A DNA stretch of 64,000 nt from Sphaerosporella brunnea (lineage: Eukaryota > Ascomycota > Pezizomycetes > Pezizales > Pyronemataceae), in contig VXIS01000021.1 of NCBI GenBank assembly GCA_008704415.1, positions 124,001-188,000 on the forward strand. Direction: 5' to 3'. Positions 31,071 through 42,869 of this stretch are shown piece after piece. Position 1 is the first letter of the stretch. Each line of letters begins with the position of its first letter. The notes below the pieces were generated by a model. The model searched no databases. It was given only the letters and a program-made list of their open reading frames with translations, and was not told the DNA's origin. The position numbers and the translations under genes are program-made.

Positions 31071-32867
31071 CTGCTGCCCTCGCGTTATCGTTTCTTTCTT
31101 TCACATTCCAGGATTACTGCGATCCAGACCATCAGACTGACACGTTAATACTTACATATGGTCGGTTCAAAGGTTGACGAGAGGATGTCCGCAAACAGCT
31201 TGGCGATTTTGACGGCGGTGTGGAGTTTCAGGGGTTGAAAGTTTGGTGGTGTAGGCCAGAGTTCGGTCGGAGAAGGACGGCGAGGTGGTGGAGGGCAGGT
31301 TGGCGCTTCGAGGAATGGGTGGTGTTATCTGTACACGACATACATACAAGAAGTACCGGCAAGGAATTGGCAACCTGGTGAGAGTTCTGGCGAAACAGAT
31401 TAATGGAGTTTTGAGGCACAATCGGCGGTGCGGGATGAAACGCGGAGGTGGCGAACGAATACAGTGTGTGACCGCACAGCTTCGTGTATATTTGCCTTTC
31501 AGCTCACGTGGCATGCATTCCATTGAATAAAAACCTAGTCTCGTAAACCGGCTAATTTTCCTAACGGCTCTCAGTTAAATATACCAAATAGCCCCATCCC
31601 ACCCGCCGACGGGCTACCGCAACGTCGTAGGTGCTGACCATTGTGCTTGATACACGGCGCATAGCACAGAAGCCAATTACTGCTCGCCGTGGAAGATCTA
31701 TGGGTGCTCCAGATCTCCGAAAGTGAAGATGAAAGCGGCTGGAAGTTCAAAACCTTGCTTGCAGGCATAGCTTGTTTGCTCACTAAGCTCAAATCAGACC
31801 GGATAGTACAGCCGCCACGGGTTACAGCTATCTCGTCTGGAAGAGCTGGGCAGGACTACAGAGTCACTGGTTGTGCCATTGAGTCACGACCGCTTCGTAT
31901 TTTGTGACTTGGCTATGTTTTAGCCTGTGCACAAGGACCATATCATCTGTCATCCAGTTTGCATAGTATCTTTTGGCAGAGCTTTAAATTACCGCGGATT
32001 TTCATGTTTACCTGTTATCTGCCACCCGCGTTGCCAAATTCTGTGAAATGCGACCACTTCGCTTGTGCTGAGATTCTACAGAAAACAAGAGACCGCTCTT
32101 CCTGATCACTCTCTGCGCCGGAACAGGAACCAGGCTACCGCAGTACAGGTTTTTCGGTTGTGACCAACTCCTTCACACCGAGAACACGATTATCTGGTGC
32201 ATCAGGCATTGCTCGTGATGCCGCTCTAGCTGCTTCCACGGTGCTAATTTGCTCACAGTTACGCATCCCACCCTCCTTGGGATGGCCACCTGGGCGTCGC
32301 CACTGTGAAGATATACAAACAATAGACGCTCAAAGGTCTCTTCTGTCGACTCATTGGATGTTTACATGGCAGGTAAGGGCCCCAAGCACCCTGCACCGGT
32401 AATATCTTCAAACTCAGCGTGTACAGGAGACCAAGTGTATTCCATTGTGCGAGTGAAGACTGTCGTAGCTGGTTGGGCTGGGATCTGGCGGCGGGCGAGG
32501 GATGGGTGAGATATTCCGAGGCCCGAGAGGCGGTGTACAAGGTGTAAGGGTTCAGGATTTGCTCCACTCAAGTGATCGCGAACATGACAATAACGGTTGC
32601 ATCTCACGGTATTTGGACGCATGAGTGGCAAGCAGGGAAATCCGTGGCAGTTCTACGCTTTGCTGATTACATAGATATTGAATTCTGGCGTGAAAAGAAT
32701 AAATGCTGTGTGGGCAGAGCCCTAACGCCCGGTAACCCAGCATTGTTCTGGTGACTCTACGCCTACTTTTAACCCTCACCAGCCGACGAACGCCCGACAA
32801 ACCAAGAACGCCCGACAAACCACGAACACCCAAACACCATTGCACCGCCCGACGCCGCAACGACAAC

Positions 32868-34056
32868 ATGCAATCCGTTCCTTGGATTCATCACTGCTAC
32901 GACACCGCCCAGCAGCTCCCCCAGGTCGGAGAGCTGGTGATGTTGTCGTTTTCGGTGCTGGAAATCAACTTCCCGCATGGGCCCCGCTCAGCCTACTGCC
33001 CTTCACTGCATCCATCTCAGGCGAGCTGCGCGTGCAGCCCAACTCTGATTGCTGAGGGAAAGGGCTGGCATCTCGTCTTGGTAACGTTTGTCGCACGCTA
33101 CGACCACCGCAAGGAGACACTCGTCACCTTCTTACCGATTGTTTCATACTCAAGGCGACCGAAAGGATTCTCCCGGCCTACTTGGAACGCCGACAGCTGG
33201 ATGCGCCACGACGCGACCGAGGTTCAAAAGTTGTATCATCTTCCGATCCCCGCTACCGGCTGGTGCCCGCCGCCGAATCCGCACCCGGGAGCCCCATCCA
33301 TTGGTTTCACAAATTGGATAAACAACCGCCCGGCTTGGCTCGCGGTGGCTGGCTCAACAGTGCGCATAAAGGACAGCGAAGAGGTCAGTGACATCTTGCC
33401 AGAGCTTGCGTGGTCAAAGACATAGGACCTGCTGACTGCGTGAATAGTGGCTGAGACATCCGAACGGGCCGATAATGTTATCCGGCGGTCTAAACGCAGT
33501 ATTTGCAATCCGCGACTTCAAAGACTCCGTCCTGCCAGACGAAATGGTACGCATACAGACACGAGGCGTTGCGCACCAGCCGGCTGTGTTCTACGTCGAG
33601 ATCCCCGACTCCTTTGATAATTATGCGATTGTGTTCAACTCTGTACACGACAAGAGCCCGCCTCCGCGTCCCGGCCCCTCGGGGCCAGACGAAGACTGCA
33701 TCCCCGACGATTGGCTGAATACATTTGATCCCGTGAAAGCCGGACAGACCGTGTTGGACTGGTGCGCCTCCCTTGGCGAGGACATTGGCGTCGCTGCAGA
33801 CAACGGCGACACTGGCGAATTGTCAATGCTCCAGGAAATTGCTGTTGGCGAGGAGGCATGTATGGAAGGCATGACGGCTACCGACTCCGAGGCCTGCGAA
33901 ACTTGCATTCCGTTGCGTGGATCGTCCGTGTCCGCAAGCGTGGTCTGTCTGTGTGGCGCCCGGCCTGTGTGTACCCGAGGGTGCGATCAACCTGGACCAG
34001 TCGCCGATGACTGCGCGCAAGAAGACGGAGACAGTGCCGAGCTTAAACCCCGTTGA
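32868..34056 (+). CDS. Two-exon gene encoding a 374-residue protein of unknown function
   Basis: Exon 1 is 32868-33383 (172 codons), the intron 33384-33447 (64 bp, GTCAGT donor, GCTGAC branch site, ATAG acceptor), and exon 2 is 33448-34056 (202 codons plus stop). The exons join in phase 0 across ...VRIKDSEE / WLRHPNGPIML.... The N-terminal half is a globular, Pro/Trp-rich domain (HLPIPATGWCPPPNPHPGA, GFTNWINNRPAWLAV). The second half carries MVRIQTRGVAHQPAVFYVEI, then a low-complexity Pro/Gly stretch. The end is acidic and Cys-containing (CETC, CLCGARPVCTRGC). There is no signal peptide or membrane segment. I do not recognise the domain; the layout resembles uncharacterised proteins of mushroom-forming fungi, but that is an impression only. 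The start follows a plausible leader with CGACAAAC-type repeats (about 32775-32830). Exon structure and length make it a likely real gene. Confidence 0.7.
33384..33447 (+). other. Intron of the 32868-34056 gene
   Basis: GTCAGT donor at 33384, GCTGAC branch-like sequence at 33431-33436 and ATAG acceptor ending at 33447. The length (64 bp) is typical of fungal introns. Without splicing, exon 1 would read only 13 more codons before a stop. Confidence 0.7.
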
Positions 34057-35694
34057 TAGTGGCAACTGAAGCTCGACCAGCCGGAGAATAGGAGGATTGA
34101 AAGCCGCAGCAGTAGCACCGGGTCTGGGGCTCCGTAATTTCTATGGTAGAGGCTTGTAGGATCGCCATCTGTGTCGCTCACATGATATGATGAACGGTAG
34201 TTTTCTGTTTTCTGTTTGTAATCAGGTTTTTAACCGCGAACGATCATGACAGATCCCCTACTCGTGTACATTGAAGATGCCCCCTAGATGATCACCATGC
34301 CGATATGTCCACGCTGCCTGAAGTCACAACCCTTCACCAAAGTTCGGTGGCATGACTGCTCACCTGGTCGCGCAACGGAAGCGTGTTGATGCTGACTACC
34401 ACAGTTGATAGTCGGGACAGTGATTGATTTATACAATGGAATGGACATCGAAGGTGCCACGTGCAGGTCGGAGTGGCCTCACCACCAATCAACCAGTTTT
34501 ACCAGACTTCACCAAGCGTGAAGGATGCCCCGGCTCCAAATTCAAACGGAACCTGGAGGCTGGATACGCTGCGAAACCGGTGCCACCCCAACAGAATAGA
34601 GGTGCATCCAAAGTTCACCGCGTGGCACCTCGTGTTTCACGTGCTCTAGCTATCGGGTCAAAAAATGAGCCCGCTGTTTCGACGACTGGACGTTGGGCCG
34701 TTACGGTGTAGCACTCCTAGCCCAGGGGAGAGGTCCAGTAAGCCCATAGAGGACGGCCGAAACGTTCCTGCACTCCTTTCCGGTTACCATCAGTATAACC
34801 GCGGCAGCGCGTCAGTATCTGAGTTCCGTTGCTCCAGCAGCTTGTGATTGATATACAGCAACACCGGCTGACTGTATTTCTCTTCATTTGGTAAATGGCA
34901 GAGGATGAAGAAAGGCCGGAGAGGAGAGTGGTGCAGTGTGGCGACGGTGTCAAATTAGGCCCCGCTGACGCTCCGGAGCTACGCCGTTTTGAATTTTGTG
35001 ACATAATGTCAAAGTTTCGGCAATATCTTCTTCCATTGCTCACCGATGATGACACAGTGGACATGGCCAGAGGCAGCGCGCATTGATGTTTCCTACGTTA
35101 CGGCCGACGAAGAAATGGGCCACCGCCGGAACAGGAACCCCTTATTCACGACCTGATAGGCACTGTAGTAATAGCCACCGGAATGAAGTAGAAGCCAAAT
35201 CTAGCCCACCCCAAGTAACATTGCTTAGCCTTTACCGTCGTGGTTAAGACCTACCATGGCAATTTTCACCCGCCTCAGAGTTTCTGTTCTATTCAACCGC
35301 CCGCACCTTGAATCCTCAAAACGCGGTTTAGAACGAATCATTAGCCGCACGCCATTCTGACACCACGACCACCACACATTCAGGACGTGCATCGATCTCA
35401 CATGAGGATGGCGACAGCGGCTGCACAGTGCGCCTGAAGTTGAGTGGCACCCGTTCGGCCTTACACACAGTGCGGGGTTCCACGCTCAGCCCGAGACCCT
35501 CCGGCTCCTCATCGAACGCCTGAGGGTTTTCTTCAGGGAACATGGGCCGTATTCGTTGGCGTGCCCAATGCTCAGACCTATGCAACGTCGAGCATCGAGC
35601 ATATTCGAGCATCAGCGCAATGCTCGAACTTAGGTGACATCGAGCACCGGAAATTCGCCCGCCACCCGCAGCCTGCAGCCCGCAGCCCGCGGAG
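34057..35694. other. No supported gene
   Basis: Only short, unrelated frames are present. A small hairpin-prone block of cgagcat repeats lies at about 35585-35640, just before the satellite array. Confidence 0.4.
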
Positions 35695-37050
35695 AGCCTG
35701 CCGGCCTACCAAATGTCAACCAAGCAACGATCCCTGCTGAGAACCAAGCAGCCGGTTGGAGACACGCGTCGCAGGTCTCTTCCAAGCGACGATTGCGCAG
35801 GCCCACCGGTTGATGACCAGCACTGAGATTTGGACCGATATATGACCCCAGCGCCCACCCACCACTCAAACGTCAGCCACGCGGCGCCCGATGCCGAGCA
35901 CCAACCCGCCCGGTCGGCTCCATGCCTTGAAGGTCTGTTCCAAGTGACGATTGCTCAGGATCAGCGGTTGTTGACCAGCGCTCATATTTGGACAGATATA
36001 ACACCATGGGGACCGACCAGCGAACATCCACCTTGCACGCACCTACCGAGCGTCAGCCAAGCAACAGCCAGTGCTGTTCACCGACCCCCAGGTTTTGCCA
36101 GATGCCTCAAAGGCCGGGTCCAAGCGACAATTGTTCAGGACCAGCGGTTGTTGACAACAACTTTTGGAGAGATATGAGGTCTCCAGGACCCCGCTCACTG
36201 ACAGAACGTCAACGAAGCGACGTCTGCCCACCGCCAGCGCACGGAGAAATTGCCTGTAGGTATACACGCTCTGTTTCAAACGACGAGCATGATTGAGAAG
36301 CGGTTGTTGACCAGCATTGCAATTTGCGGAGATACAAGACGCCCGGGGACCCGCCGAAGACCACCAACCTCCCAAACATCAACCAACCGATGCCCGCTGC
36401 TTAGCGCCTACCAGGGCGGTCAGTAATAGGCCCAGAGGTCCCGTTCTAACAGGCGTTTGCCCCGCTCTAGTTCTTGTCTGACAAGGCTGAGATTTGGGGT
36501 GCTATGATCCTTCGGGACCATTGGAGATCGCCCACCAAACGTCAACCACGCTACGGCGGCTCACTGCAATGCCGTGGTGGCGTGTATACTATGTGTGGAC
36601 GCTTCGTCCAAAGCCACGATTGCCCAGGACCAGCGGTTATTGGCCACGGTTCAGATTTGCGGAGGTATAATGCACACGATGACCCTCGGCAACTAGCCCA
36701 CTTACCTAACGTCAAGGAAGCGACGCCCGCTGCTCAATACTTACCATCACACTCTTCGACATGCCAGGAAGGTTTCTTTCAAACGACGAACGCTCAGCGA
36801 CAGCGATTGTTGAGCACCGCTGAGATTGGGAGAGATATCAGACCCCCCGTGTATCGCCTGAGCTCGCCCACCGACAAAACATCAACGATGCGGAGTCTAA
36901 CACCACAAGCCATTGGCACGATTGTCCCTATGTATTGAAGCTCTGTTCCAAGCGACGATGGCTCGCTACCAGCGATTGTTGACCACCGCTGAGATCGGAA
37001 ATCATACGGACTATCCAGCTCACTATCCAAACCTCGTGTAATACCGCGCA
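35695..37050 (+). repeat. Satellite array, about 8 units of 156-180 bp
   Basis: The anchor (caagcgacgattgctcagga) recurs, more or less diverged, near 35785, 35941, 36121, 36277, 36444, 36608, 36780 and 36950, giving spacings of 156-180 bp (mean about 166). Each unit also holds cagcggttgttgaccagc, then gagatttggagagatat, and then aacgtcaaccaagcgac. Units are well diverged, so the array is old. No unit encodes a conserved frame. The unit length is near that of nucleosomal DNA, as in many centromeric or subtelomeric satellites. Confidence 0.85.
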
Positions 37051-37528
37051 CCTATGCGCCTCGCGGTGGGCTCATGACTGTCACTCCACCCTGCAGCCGT
37101 GCTTGTGTGCGTGGCCTACCAGCTCCGAGGGTTCAAATTCTGGTGGTTTCCTCACTTTCCACCTTCGCATTATACTTCACAACAATGATCTAACTCCACC
37201 TGACCCTTCACCAACCGGGTACATCTCGCATTGGCGTCTCCGCTGCTTACCCGTCATCTAAGTTGTCAGTCCCTTGGCGACCGCTGCCAACAGCGATGGT
37301 GATAGCTGCTACAGCCAGCGCATCGTTGCTGGCAACCGTACCAACAACTGCACTGCGACATCGCTCAAATACGCGGACTGGGAGTGTCTTCGGCAGCGCA
37401 AAAATCACGCTTGACCGCTGCCTTTGCCAACTCAGTGACGAAGATGTGAACACCTGAGAGTGCCTGAAAAGTAGGCATCGGGGAGGGCTCATCAGCGCGA
37501 GCCATGCCCAGAGTAACGAGCCTGAGGT

Positions 37529-37875
37529 CAGTGTTCCTAATAGCCGGCCCAAAAAGCCAGGCTGTGCGGGCGGGCTGCCAAAAGGCAACAGCCCGGCTGT
37601 CTCAATATCACGACGGGCTGGCTGTTGGGCTGTCGGGCTGCCAAGCACTTTCGACTGAGGTGAACTTGTCATGCACCCATCAGTTTGACCTAGTTACGTC
37701 TTAAACGGAAAGTGTTTCTGTGTAGCTGTGGCTCCATTCCCCATAGCGCACGATCTCTACGTCCGCTGGAAGCCAGCCCGACGTGGGCTGCAGCCCAAAC
37801 AGCCCGCCCGTCTTTTCGATCAGCCCATGCAGCTCAGCATCAGCCCGACGGGCGGGCTGGCTATAAGGAACACTG
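37529..37875 (+). mobile_element. hAT-like MITE (347 bp)
   Basis: The terminal inverted repeats are CAGTGTTCCTAATAGCC (left) and CAGTGTTCCTTATAGCC (right, reverse complement). The flanks cctgaggt (37521-37528) and cttgaggt (37876-37883) match at 7 of 8 positions, an 8-bp hAT-type target duplication. The interior is GC-rich and built of GGGCTG/CAGCCC motifs (for example agcccgacgggcgggctgg), so the single strand would fold strongly. No transposase is encoded. Confidence 0.88.
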
Positions 37876-37957
37876 CTTGAGGTTATGCCACCTGTGATCG
37901 GCATCCAGCAACTTGATGTTGGCACGGTTGAATAGCCTGAAGGGTTTTGGAGCGCTC

Positions 37958-38208
37958 GGAGGATACATCAACTACATGGCCGGGGTTGGGTATATGGCTT
38001 TTGAAAGCGCGGGCGGGTTGTATATAAAATCCATGTGATACGATACTCCGCTGGAAGTATCCAGTCGACTGGATCGCGTGCAGGCGGTCCAGTCCATACA
38101 CCTCCAAAGGACTGCTGGTCCCGCGTAATCGCTCGGACTGGACCGCATAATGAGATGCAGGTCCTGTCCGCGCTGAGGACTAGCCGGACTGGACTGTGAG
38201 GAAGACTG
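37958..38208 (+). repeat. Repeat D, copy 1 (hAT-like)
   Basis: It shares ordered blocks with 46998-47208: ccggggttgggtatatgg, ccgctggaagtatccagtc, gactgctggtcccg, ggactggac, gtccgcgctgagg, and the end ggactggactgtgaggaagactg. The terminus, read inward as CAGT(C/G)TTCCTCACAGTCC, resembles the CAGTGTTCCT ends of the nearby MITE. The opposite terminus was not found. Confidence 0.7.
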
Positions 38209-38324
38209 GCGCGAGGGGACGTGGATCAAACATATTGCATTGGGTGTACCCCACAACTTGGCGCACGAGCGCGGTCGCCGGGTGGAGTGACAGTCACGAG
38301 GCCGCCGCCAGGCGCGTAGGCGCG

Positions 38325-38405
38325 CGGTATAATGCCCTAGGGGCTCGCCAACGTACCAACCGTCAACCGAGCCACATCTGCTGCTCAGACCCTACCAGGA
38401 CAGTT
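38325..38405 (+). repeat. Detached satellite piece
   Basis: The segment ggtataatgccctaggggct, then ccaaccgtcaaccgagccac and ctgctgctcagaccctaccaggaca, matches part of the 166-bp satellite unit (compare 36330-36420). It lies about 1.27 kb beyond the main array, and both hAT-like repeats sit between, so the array was probably once longer or split. Confidence 0.6.
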
Positions 38406-38475
38406 GTGCACATGCCCAGACGCTGACCCCCCCATCGGCTACGGTAGTGACTCCGTTGGCTTACCGCAGCGCTCT

Positions 38476-39320
38476 CTATGTGTCCTCTGGTACTGAGATA
38501 CCTTGGCCAGTCGAGAAAGCCGGAGCTTGTCTGGCGGCCAAGGCATCGTTGAAGGCCCTCGCCATATCGGATCCGTAGCTGGCGTTGACCGGGCGTTGTG
38601 ATGCGTCCCCTGCGCGCGTCATGGTCATGGTGCGGGCACGCTTTGCCACCTCGTAGGCGCCAGGTTTTAGGTCGGCCGGGACGGCCTTGGCCATTTTCCG
38701 GTGACGGTGGTCCAAGACCCGTCTTGCGCGTTGTGTCCCTACCGTTGTTGACGACGGCGGTGTAGGAGCTGGCGCGGGATGCGGTCGGTGGAGGGGAGGG
38801 AGAAGGCGGGTGGTGTCGTTGCGAGTGGTATCGGCCTCTGCGCAATGCTGACTGGCGCGGGCGCCCGGGGCTTCGAGGGTGCGGCGGTGGCTTCAGCTTT
38901 GCGGGGGCCACTCTGCGCGGGAGTGGCCTGGATTGAGTCTCGCAGTTGTCCTTGTACGGCAGCTGCGGCGTCTTCAGCCATCATCTGGTGATGAGGAGCA
39001 TCGGCAACGGCGAGTGGGCGTTCCAGCGCAGTCATTGTTTGGATGAGCGGGGCGACCAGCTGTGCGATGCAGTCTCGCATCCGTACGGTGTAGGCCTCTA
39101 GGGCGGTGTCCACGCAGTGGGTGTGACTGTCCATGGCTTCCTGTACCGCCTTATGGACGGTGTCTGCCGTGCTGCTGACATCCGGCAACTCGTGACGGCG
39201 TCTCTTGCACCGTCGGGAAGGTTGGGATCGTGGTGGTGGGTTAGGCCATGCCGCCGAGTCGAAGGCAACCAGCGGCGCGTTCAGGCTGAAGGGAGCGTCT
39301 TTGCCGGGTATCTCGCTCAT
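38476..39320 (-). pseudogene. Unidentified frameshifted ORF, possibly a retroelement ORF1/gag
   Basis: On the minus strand a frame opening at ATG 39320 (MSEIPGKDAPFSLNAPLVAF) runs about 190 residues. It has a basic patch (SRRCKRRRHELPD), helical text (MDSHTHCVDTALEAYTVRM, IAQLVAPLIQTMTALERPL) and an Ala/Pro-rich tail. The frame then changes near 38740-38790 and continues as KMAKAVPADLKPGAYEVAKR to a stop at 38476. The order of basic patch, helix and Ala/Pro linker is loosely like LINE ORF1 or gag proteins, and a WTTVTG-like block occurs around the break, but no zinc knuckle is seen. The function is therefore unassigned. From 39321 to 41300 there is nothing else I can support. Confidence 0.4.
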
Positions 39321-41302
39321 ACAAACAAAAAGCGGCATCGGCTCAGCGCTCAAACAGCGGACCGGCTCGCCTACATTCACGTCATGTTGTCGGTACGCTG
39401 TTAGGGTGCGTCGCTATGGACGCCGTTAGGGAGGGTCGCGGTGACGTCGTCAGCGGTGGTGGTTCTTGAGATGGTTGCGGGCGTTCTGATATTCTTTTGT
39501 TCAATGATAAACACCTTTGCGTACGACAGCTTATGAGCCCGGCCCTCGCACAAACCTGATAATTTCATCGAGTCTGCCTATTCCGCTCAAAACCCCATCA
39601 TGTCTACCGACAACACGTCAATATGCGCATCCTAGAGCGGGGAGATCAGCTCCCACGCAGTTGGCACTAACTGCCAACGCCAGGATTGGTTGAATTTGAG
39701 GAGGACGCTCGCCATTATTTTCGGCGATCCGGCTGCTAAGACGGACCAGATTCGCCCTGAAAAAGCTCGGCCTACTCGGCAAGAGTGCAGCCCTACATGC
39801 TGATCCATGGCGGAATATAGAACCCAGGGCAAACTAATCCGTGGTGGTAAGCACAGGGCCTACATCCTTCGTTCGACTGTTGTTGAATCCTCGGAAAATC
39901 CTATAAAGGTACGACAATCTTCAGTGCCACGGCTAGACTGATGTACAACCGCCCTGACGGAATCGTGTTCAATCATTAATATATCGTTCTCCGCTCCGCG
40001 TTCATTGTTCTACTGGCTCTGGTATCAACGTTCACCCATACCATCATCAACGCCATTCCCCTCGTAATGCGCACAAAGAAAGTCATTCGGCTCCGGCGCC
40101 CGCTGGCGAGCTCCACAACCAGATATATCCACACGCCATTTCGATCAATTCGCTCGACCGAAGACACACGTTGAACCCGGGAAGCTGCTTCGCAGCTCCC
40201 ATCAGCGAGCGCACATAGAATAGAGAGAGAAAGGGCGAGACCGCACGTAGCCGATGGGAAAGAATAATGAATGAGATCTATTGCCACCATTGCCATCAAT
40301 GCACAGCTTGATGATCTTTGCAAGCAATGCAATCCGAGAATTGATCTGCTCAATACTCCTCCTGAGAACACTCTTGATATCGTCATCCAAAAAGGTGTTT
40401 GAAACGCCCGTAAATCTACACTTCTTGGATCAACATCGCCACGTTTCGGTGTGACGGGAAATTGGTGAGATAAGAAAAAGTCAAACTCAAGCGTGAAGCT
40501 GGGGAGTCACCGTGATAGCTGCCGCGGTTACTTGCTGCCAATTGGACACGGCCATGGCCCTGTAAGACAAACATATATATCCCAGCGTTAGGTATACGCG
40601 TAGAATCTGATTTAAGCACAACGTTGCCGTCTAGCCCTCTTCTATCGGAGTGAAATCTACGCATAGCACGTTAATTGAAGGACGACCCTTCCACGCTTGC
40701 CCCCTTCCTCTGTTCCAACCTTACCTACCATCTACACGTCGCTACAAGCCACGAAAACCTGACAAAGTAAGCGCCCTTGAATTTTAGCGGTGTCATAGAC
40801 TGAACGGATTGCGCAGGAATTGCGGCTTCGTGGAATACCAACTGACCAGATGTGAAACTTGACCTACAAATACCTCTTTGAGACGCTGGGCGTCGACCCC
40901 CGCCCTGACCAAAGCTAGCCGTGGTGCTAGAGCACGAGTACCTCCATGATGAGAAGTGATTGTTCAGCAGGAGCAACCCCAGTGTTGGTGAAGCGATTCA
41001 GGGCGCGCAAAACACTTACCGCCACCGGGTTATCAAAGAAGCTTGTGGAACTTGGGAACGTCCTGAGTCGTCTTGTGTGATAGAGCCATCATTGCTGATG
41101 CAATTTGATGCTGTAGGTAGAAGTTGGGCGTCAACACTACCGACATCCAGCTCCCAGCTGTGCACTCTCTCCAGCGGATTCCAATGAAGAAGATGGACGA
41201 GAAGCTGGGAGCTCAGGCGAGGAGGGATAAAGCTGCTACTAGGAAGCTGGCCGCCAAGAGGGCGTTGACAGCTGCCAATCCCAGTGTGGACGCCCCTGAG
41301 AT

Positions 41303-41611
41303 GGGATTCGCACCAATGAGGCAAACTTGGGGGCCGCAGCTGGCCAGACACGCGCAGATACCGAAGCGCAGGAGAAGCTGGTCGTTGAATCTCGCACCCA
41401 GCAAGTGCGCCTTGAGACCGACGCTGGCCGCGTCGGTAGCGGTGCGGCAAACAGGGAGGAAGAAGCAGCCACACCCAACATGCCGGCAGCCGCACTCAAC
41501 CTGGATGGGGAGAAGCTAAGCTTTGCAAGACAGAAATTGGTGTTCGAGGAGGCCGCTGGCTGCTCGTTGGTGAGGTTCCGCCCATCGCATCGCCGTTGCT
41601 CGTCGCTCTGA
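41303..41611 (+). pseudogene. Ala/Glu-rich coding relic
   Basis: An open stretch without a good start reads TEAQEKLVVESRTQQVRLE and later NLDGEKLSFARQKLVFEEA, text typical of an amphipathic coiled coil. A second frame just upstream (KKMDEKLGAQARRDKAATRK) has the same character, suggesting one gene split by a frameshift near 41300. No family is recognised. Confidence 0.3.
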
Positions 41612-42054
41612 TTCCGTCTGTCCCGCCGTCGCTTGCCCCGGAACAACTGACACTACTTCCGCGAACAGCTTCCCCGCCACTACAGCTCCCGACGTCTCCC
41701 TCGCCGTGGGTTCTCCGGCCCCTGCCGCCAGCTACCTCCATGCTGCCACCAGCCAGGTTGCCTTTCCCGCCCCCTCTATCGCTAGTTGTGTCCCTCTCAT
41801 GGCCGGTTCTGGTTCTGCTCAGCCCCGGCGTGTCGTGGCCGCCTGGTGTGCAGTGTTCCAGCCTCTGGCCGTTCCAACACGCACAGGCTCGTGCCGCCTC
41901 CGGGAGTCGTACCAAGGTGGCTGACGATTTGACCGCCGTGCAGTCTCAGCACAGGTAGAAGGGGCTGCATCCGTATGACCGTGGAACGAGGGTCTCTGCA
42001 AAAAAAATTGCCCGAGTTGCTCAATATCATGTTATTGATTCAACACTGCACTTG

Positions 42055-42430
42055 GAGTGAAGCATGAAGATATCGAGCTATGCACCGCCGCTGATATATC
42101 CATTTTGGCGCAGCTTCGGCAAGGAAAGATGCGGGTCGGGGTCCCGCGGTACACTGGGAGCATATTGCGGTGCTCGTCGACGGACATTGCACCCGTCTGG
42201 AGTGGCGAAGCCAGCGCTGTTACCAGTGTTGATGTGCTCTTAGCGTCACCTGTCGATCGCGCCGCAGACAAAGATCTACACCCACAAAAAATGATTCCCC
42301 TGATTGGCACGCTTTTGGGGAGTGCAGACTGACCTAGCCATAGTATTCTGCCATGCTGCATGGGTGCAGGCGTGGCTGTCTTAGCTTAGTGCCAGGTTGC
42401 ATTCCAGCGATGCTGGACGTTTGCCTCGCT
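42055..42430 (+). repeat. Repeat G, copy 1
   Basis: It shares blocks with 43871-44370: cggtgctcgtcgac, the ttgatgt(g/a)ct region, gccgcagacaaagatctacacccaca (here), and then tgctgcatgggt...ggcgtg and attgcattccagcgatgc. Short coding-like text is shared too (CTAADIS..., RCSST..., DKDLHPQ here; CTAAKVS..., RCSST..., HKDLHPQ there), so a protein-coding family may have been duplicated and then decayed. Confidence 0.6.
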
Positions 42431-42705
42431 GCACATTGGAGGTTCTGACAAGACCAACGGTAATAGGATGAATGCTATGTCTTCCAGGGTTAGACGATTG
42501 AGCTTCTGCGGGGATCGACAGCGTGCTAGCCCCGCATTTCGACAACGAGGACTGGGCTCGCAGATTGAGAATGTAGAACATAAGTTGACCAATCTGGAAA
42601 CTGCGGTGGGGGAGATGGAATGATCGGCGGTTGTTTGGCGCTCCGTTTTGCCTCTTGTTTTGACTCTGGCGTTATTTAAAACAATCAATAATAGATAGTT
42701 CGGGT

Positions 42706-42869
42706 TCCTGGCGGGCGCGGTGGGCGCCGGCTTTTCATGCTGCCCGTGGGCACCTGGAGCTCGTTGAAAAATGCCTGGCCCAAACGGCCCTCAATTTGAA
42801 ATGCCCGTTTCAATCAAACGCGTTCAGGCATCGCCGCACGCCGGACTCGCCGGCCTATTGGCAGTCGTG
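42706..42869 (-). repeat. Truncated copy of the hAT-like element end
   Basis: Read on the minus strand, this matches the CAGGGCTGTCAA end family at about 70-75% by eye. Features are ccggactcgccggcctattg at the terminus, then aaatgcccgtttcaatcaaa, ggcccaaacggccc, and gcctggcccaaacgg. Only the one-end segment (about 165 bp) is present, and no target duplication was found. Confidence 0.6.

Noticed and set aside
35695..37050. CRISPR array
   Set aside because: Units are long (about 166 bp), diverged throughout and have no conserved short repeat with variable spacers; it is a satellite in a eukaryotic context.
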